Positions 6,704 through 9,121 of a DNA stretch of 9,121 nucleotides are shown here, in pieces. This DNA comes from Anaerolineaceae bacterium (GTDB taxonomy: Bacteria > Chloroflexota > Anaerolineae > Anaerolineales > Villigracilaceae). The position numbers and the translations under genes were made by a program. The notes beneath the pieces were generated by a model that saw only the letters and a list, made by a program, of their open reading frames with translations, did no database searches and was not told the origin of the DNA. The stretch is taken from contig VFKQ01000243.1 of NCBI GenBank assembly GCA_009885445.1, positions 1 through 9,121 on the forward strand, read 5' to 3'. Positions within the stretch are counted from its first letter, which is position 1. Each line of letters starts with the position of its first letter.

Positions 6704-6712
6704 TGATATAGT
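6704..6712 (+). promoter_or_regulatory. Extended -10 promoter for the permease gene
   Basis: TGATATAGT matches the extended -10 form (TGN plus TATAGT). It lies directly after the terminator and about 27 nt before the chosen TTG start. It overlaps an upstream in-frame TTG at 6712, which argues against that codon as the start. Confidence 0.45.
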
Positions 6713-6738
6713 TGCGCAAATTTTTACTGGAGTCTGTA

Positions 6739-7614
6739 TTGAAAAATTTTACCGGCATCGCTTTAATCTCGATCTCCGCCGCGTGTTTTGGGACGCTGGC
6801 CATCTTCGGGCGTTTTCTTTACGCAGACGGCGTGGATACTTTCACGTTGCTCTTCATGCGCTTCGGCCTTGCCGCTGTCATTATGATGGTGATTCTCGTT
6901 GCGCGCAAAGAGTCCCTGCCACGCGGACGGGTGCTCGGTCAGCTGATGGGCATGGGCGCGCTCGGGTATGTAGGACAATCTTTTGCCTACCTGACCGCAA
7001 TTCAATATGCGTCTGCGGGATTGGTCGCGCTGTTGCTTTATTTGTATCCAACTTTCGTGGTGATTCTTTCTGCCATCTTCTTGCGCGAAAAAGTGACGCG
7101 CGGAAAAATTGTCGCGCTCATTTTGGCGCTGGTCGGCACCGCGCTCACGGTGGGGCCTTCGGGTGGAAAAGCGCTGGGCATTCTTCTTGCCATCTCTGCG
7201 GCATTGATTTATTCCATCTATATCATCGTCGGGGCGGGCGTGATGAAACAAGTTTCCACGATTCAGTCTTCGCTGGTCATCTTTGCTTCGGCAGGAGCCG
7301 TCTATGGGACGCTCGCGCTCAGCAAGGGACTGCACCTCCCTGTCAGCACGGACGGCGGGTGGTCAGTGGCGGGAATTGTGCTCATCGCGACGGTCATCCC
7401 CGTCACCACATTTTTGGCGGGGCTGGAGCGCATCGGCCCGTCGAATGCGGCGATGCTGTCGGTGCTCGAACCCGCCGTCACCGTGGTGTTGAGCGCCTGG
7501 TTGTTCAGCGAAACGCTTCAGCCTGTTGTCCTCGTCGGCGGGGCGTTGATTATTGTCTCGGGCATTTTGCTGGCCAGGAGCGAGATGCGCGCACATTCAA
7601 TAGCGGAAGTCTGA
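6739..7614 (+). CDS. EamA/DMT-family membrane permease
   Basis: This 291-residue inner-membrane protein has about ten hydrophobic segments in two similar halves, the usual plan of the drug/metabolite transporter superfamily (EamA, RhaT-like). The first half holds SISAACFGTLAIFGRFLY, FTLLFMRFGLAA and the family-typical ASAGLVALLLYLYPTFV followed by FLREKVTRGK. The second half repeats it with IGPSNAAMLSVLEPAVTVVLSAWLFSE. Such proteins export or take up small organic solutes by antiport or symport; this sequence does not reveal the substrate. I chose TTG 6739 because GGAG at 6729-6732 is spaced 6 nt from it and the protein then starts MKNFTGIALISISAACFG, as relatives do. It is bounded by a terminator upstream and a promoter region downstream, so it is probably monocistronic. 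Confidence 0.9.
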   Translation: MKNFTGIALISISAACFGTLAIFGRFLYADGVDTFTLLFMRFGLAAVIMMVILVARKESLPRGRVLGQLMGMGALGYVGQSFAYLTAIQYASAGLVALLLYLYPTFVVILSAIFLREKVTRGKIVALILALVGTALTVGPSGGKALGILLAISAALIYSIYIIVGAGVMKQVSTIQSSLVIFASAGAVYGTLALSKGLHLPVSTDGGWSVAGIVLIATVIPVTTFLAGLERIGPSNAAMLSVLEPAVTVVLSAWLFSETLQPVVLVGGALIIVSGILLARSEMRAHSIAEV

Positions 7615-7730
7615 TTTCTGCTTTGGACATTAGATGACATTTTAGCTTTGCGCTAACAGCGCGTTCATGTAAATAAAAAATATGCACGCTGGCACGATCT
7701 GCTCGCGGCCAGTACTCAAGGCGGAGCTTG

Positions 7731-7752
7731 CTTAAAATATTTAAGGTATAAT
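7731..7752 (+). promoter_or_regulatory. Regulator promoter with inverted repeat
   Basis: A perfect TATAAT lies at 7747-7752, preceded one base earlier by an inverted repeat cttaaa-ata-tttaag (7731-7745) in the spacer region. No good -35 is visible. The leader to ATG 7826 would be about 65-70 nt. The repeat is a candidate operator, possibly for autoregulation, but AT-rich palindromes arise easily by chance. Confidence 0.45.
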
Positions 7753-7825
7753 GCCCAGCATTGCAATTGTTCTTTTGACCTCAATATTGCACATCCGCAA
7801 TTTCCCAGTGGAATTTTTCCTGTTT

Positions 7826-8482
7826 ATGAAAAACGCAAAACTTCTCATCATTGAAGGCAAGCATGCAGAAATCCCTTCCTTTGCATCTGACTTGCAAAAA
7901 AAGGGGTTTGATGTCGTGGTCACGCACAACGGCATTGAAGCGGCCAAAAAGCTAGAAAAAACTTCGCCGCACGTGGTGGTGGTCAATGCCGCCTCCATGC
8001 GTTCAAGCGGCGTGCGCATTTGCCAGGCGTTGCGCGAGCAGGATGCCAAACTACCGATTATCTTGATCATCTCGTCGCGCGTGCAAGTGGACAAAGATGT
8101 GGCCGATACGATTCTTTCATTGCCCTTCACCGTGCAAAAACTGGCCAATCGCATCCGCCCGCTTCTGCCCAGCGACGGCAAGAACGTTATCCATGCTGGC
8201 GCCATTCGTTTGGATTTGGAACATCGCCGCGTGAAGTGCCTGGGCAAGAATACAAAACTGACTCCGCGCTTAATAAAGATTTTACGCCTGCTGATCGAAC
8301 ATCATGGCGAAGTGGTGGAACGCGAAGCATTGTTCAAAAAAGTATGGGAAACAAATTACACCGGCGATACGCGCACATTGGATGTGCATATCTCATGGCT
8401 GCGGCGCGCAATTGAAATGGACCCGGAACATCCCCGCTTTTTGAAGACCATTCGCGGCATCGGTTATCGCTTAGATGCCTAG
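7826..8482 (+). CDS. OmpR/PhoB-type regulator with degenerate receiver domain
   Basis: This is a 218-residue DNA-binding transcription regulator. Residues 1-115 have the receiver-fold pattern (KLLIIEGKHAEI, VVVVNAASMRSSGVRICQALR, LPIILIISSR, LSLPFTVQKLANRI), but the phosphorylation site is gone: the acidic pair is Glu10-Gly11, the phosphoacceptor Asp is Asn54, and the conserved Lys before Pro-Phe is Leu99. Residues about 123-218 are a good winged helix of the Trans_reg_C type (LTPRLIKILRLLIEHHGEVVER, DVHISWLRRAIE, FLKTIRGIGYRL). I prefer ATG 7826 to the in-frame ATG 7751, because the latter overlaps TATAAT and adds a non-receiver N-terminus. No histidine kinase is adjacent. Phosphorylation-independent control is expected, as in known atypical regulators. 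Targets are unknown. Confidence 0.9.
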   Translation: MKNAKLLIIEGKHAEIPSFASDLQKKGFDVVVTHNGIEAAKKLEKTSPHVVVVNAASMRSSGVRICQALREQDAKLPIILIISSRVQVDKDVADTILSLPFTVQKLANRIRPLLPSDGKNVIHAGAIRLDLEHRRVKCLGKNTKLTPRLIKILRLLIEHHGEVVEREALFKKVWETNYTGDTRTLDVHISWLRRAIEMDPEHPRFLKTIRGIGYRLDA

Positions 8483-8518
8483 CTCAAGCACCATACAACA
8501 TTCTGTCCAAAAATAATC

Positions 8519-8527
8519 TGGTAAAAT
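8519..8527 (+). promoter_or_regulatory. Possible extended -10 promoter of the DNA methyltransferase gene
   Basis: TGGTAAAAT fits an extended -10 with one mismatch to TATAAT. It lies about 52 nt before ATG 8579. No clear -35 is present. An inverted repeat follows at once. Confidence 0.35.
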
Positions 8528-8529
8528 AC

Positions 8530-8547
8530 ACAGAACATAAGTTCTGT
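8530..8547. promoter_or_regulatory. Inverted repeat, candidate operator
   Basis: acagaac and gttctgt form perfect 7-bp arms around ataa. The site sits where transcription of the methyltransferase gene would start, a typical place for a repressor or controller-protein operator. It could equally form a small mRNA hairpin. Confidence 0.4.
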
Positions 8548-8578
8548 ATGTCAATATTTAAAGAGATGGTAATTCACG

Positions 8579-9121
8579 ATGAGCAATTCTATTTATTTAG
8601 GCGACAATCTCAAAATTCTAAAAAAACTACCGGGCGAAACAATAGATCTAATTTATATTGACCCTCCTTTCAACACAAAAAAAGTTCAAAAACGAACAAC
8701 TATTAAAACCGTCCGTGACGACAAAGGAGACAGGAAAGGTTTTAAGGGAAATATCTATAGAACCATTGAACTCGGAACAACTTCTTATACAGACAGCTTT
8801 GAACCATATATCGATGGTTTTTTAAGGCCAAGAATCGAGCAGGCCTATCGGCTATTAAAGCCGCATGGAAGTTTATATTTTCATATCGATTATAGAGAAG
8901 TGCATTATTGCAAAATAATGCTGGATGAAATATTCGGAAGGGCTTCCTTCTTGAATGAAATAATTTGGGCGTACGATTATGGTGGACGAGCGCGCTCAAA
9001 ATGGCCGGCAAAACATGACAACATTCTGTTTTACGCGAAGAATCCGAAGCAATATGTTTTCAACACAAACGAGATTGACAAAGAACCTTATATGGCCCCA
9101 GGGCTTGTGGGGGCTGAAAAG
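8579..9121 (+). CDS. Site-specific DNA methyltransferase (N4/N6, beta type), 5' part
   Basis: An open frame of 181 codons runs from ATG 8579 off the window end. It begins MSNSIYLGDNLKILKKLPGE and has catalytic motif IV as DPPFNT at residues 28-33, followed by LKPHGSLYFHIDYREVHY and IIWAYDYGGRARSKWPAKHD. These fit the DNA methylase N-4/N-6 family (Pfam N6_N4_Mtase), in which SAM-binding motif I comes after motif IV and would lie beyond the window. It would methylate an exocyclic amino group (adenine N6 or cytosine N4) at a fixed DNA site. The ribosome binding site is weak (aagagatgg at 8561-8569). Base and codon use (many AGA, AGG, ATA, TTA) differ sharply from all genes upstream, a sign of horizontal acquisition. 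A restriction or other defence partner would be expected downstream; an orphan methyltransferase is the alternative. Confidence 0.9.
   Translation, partial: MSNSIYLGDNLKILKKLPGETIDLIYIDPPFNTKKVQKRTTIKTVRDDKGDRKGFKGNIYRTIELGTTSYTDSFEPYIDGFLRPRIEQAYRLLKPHGSLYFHIDYREVHYCKIMLDEIFGRASFLNEIIWAYDYGGRARSKWPAKHDNILFYAKNPKQYVFNTNEIDKEPYMAPGLVGAEK

Noticed and set aside
6693..7637. A 314-codon frame overlapping the permease in another frame
   Set aside because: Its product is rich in Arg, His and Cys with no membrane pattern, whereas the permease frame has clear DMT-family motifs and a good ribosome binding site.
7650..7662. Small hairpin gcgct-aac-agcgc after the permease gene
   Set aside because: A 5-bp stem with no T-run is too weak to call a terminator.
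1..9121. CRISPR array, tRNA, rRNA or insertion sequence
   Set aside because: I saw no regularly spaced 25-40 bp repeats, no tRNA- or rRNA-like stretch, and no transposase gene or terminal inverted repeats. The heptamer arrays are far too short to be CRISPR.

Overview
The window is a gene-dense stretch of bacterial chromosome, with all recognisable genes on the + strand. It is GC-rich up to about position 8480 and clearly AT-richer after that. The gene content (PTPS-like T-fold protein, GT4 glycosyltransferase and methyltransferase together; a large lipoprotein metallopeptidase with a beta-sandwich tail; an OmpR-type regulator with a degenerate receiver) and the promoter style would fit an Anaerolineae-like Chloroflexota genome. 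That placement is an impression; there is no rRNA or other phylogenetic marker here.

Layout. (1) Positions 3-2231 look like one operon: the 3' end of a PTPS/QueD-like gene, a GT4 glycosyltransferase 31 nt later, and a class I SAM methyltransferase whose ATG overlaps the glycosyltransferase stop codon. The visible part of the PTPS-like protein lacks the Asp-His pair of true PTPS/QueD enzymes, so the cluster may make a modified pterin-like or other small molecule. (2) Positions 2304-3560 encode a RhlE-type DEAD-box RNA helicase with its own extended -10 promoter. (3) Positions 3709-4557 encode a very alanine-rich protein (about 53% Ala over residues 21-241) with an N-terminal lipobox and a C-terminal membrane segment, closed by a strong intrinsic terminator. 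(4) Positions 4639-6582 encode a lipoprotein zinc metallopeptidase (HEFQH), followed by a long palindrome and a second strong terminator. (5) Positions 6739-7614 encode an EamA/DMT permease. (6) Positions 7826-8482 encode an OmpR/PhoB-type regulator whose receiver has lost the phosphoacceptor Asp. (7) From 8579 to the end runs the N-terminal part of a beta-type DNA methyltransferase (DPPF) with different base and codon use, probably the edge of an acquired restriction-modification or defence locus.

The most notable non-genic signal is a 7-bp tandem repeat, consensus GTCRAAN. It occurs as an inverted cluster that supplies the C-terminus and stop codon of the PTPS-like gene, and again as four units inside the glycosyltransferase reading frame. 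No gene-free stretch exceeds 300 bases; the longest (7615-7825) holds only the regulator's promoter region.
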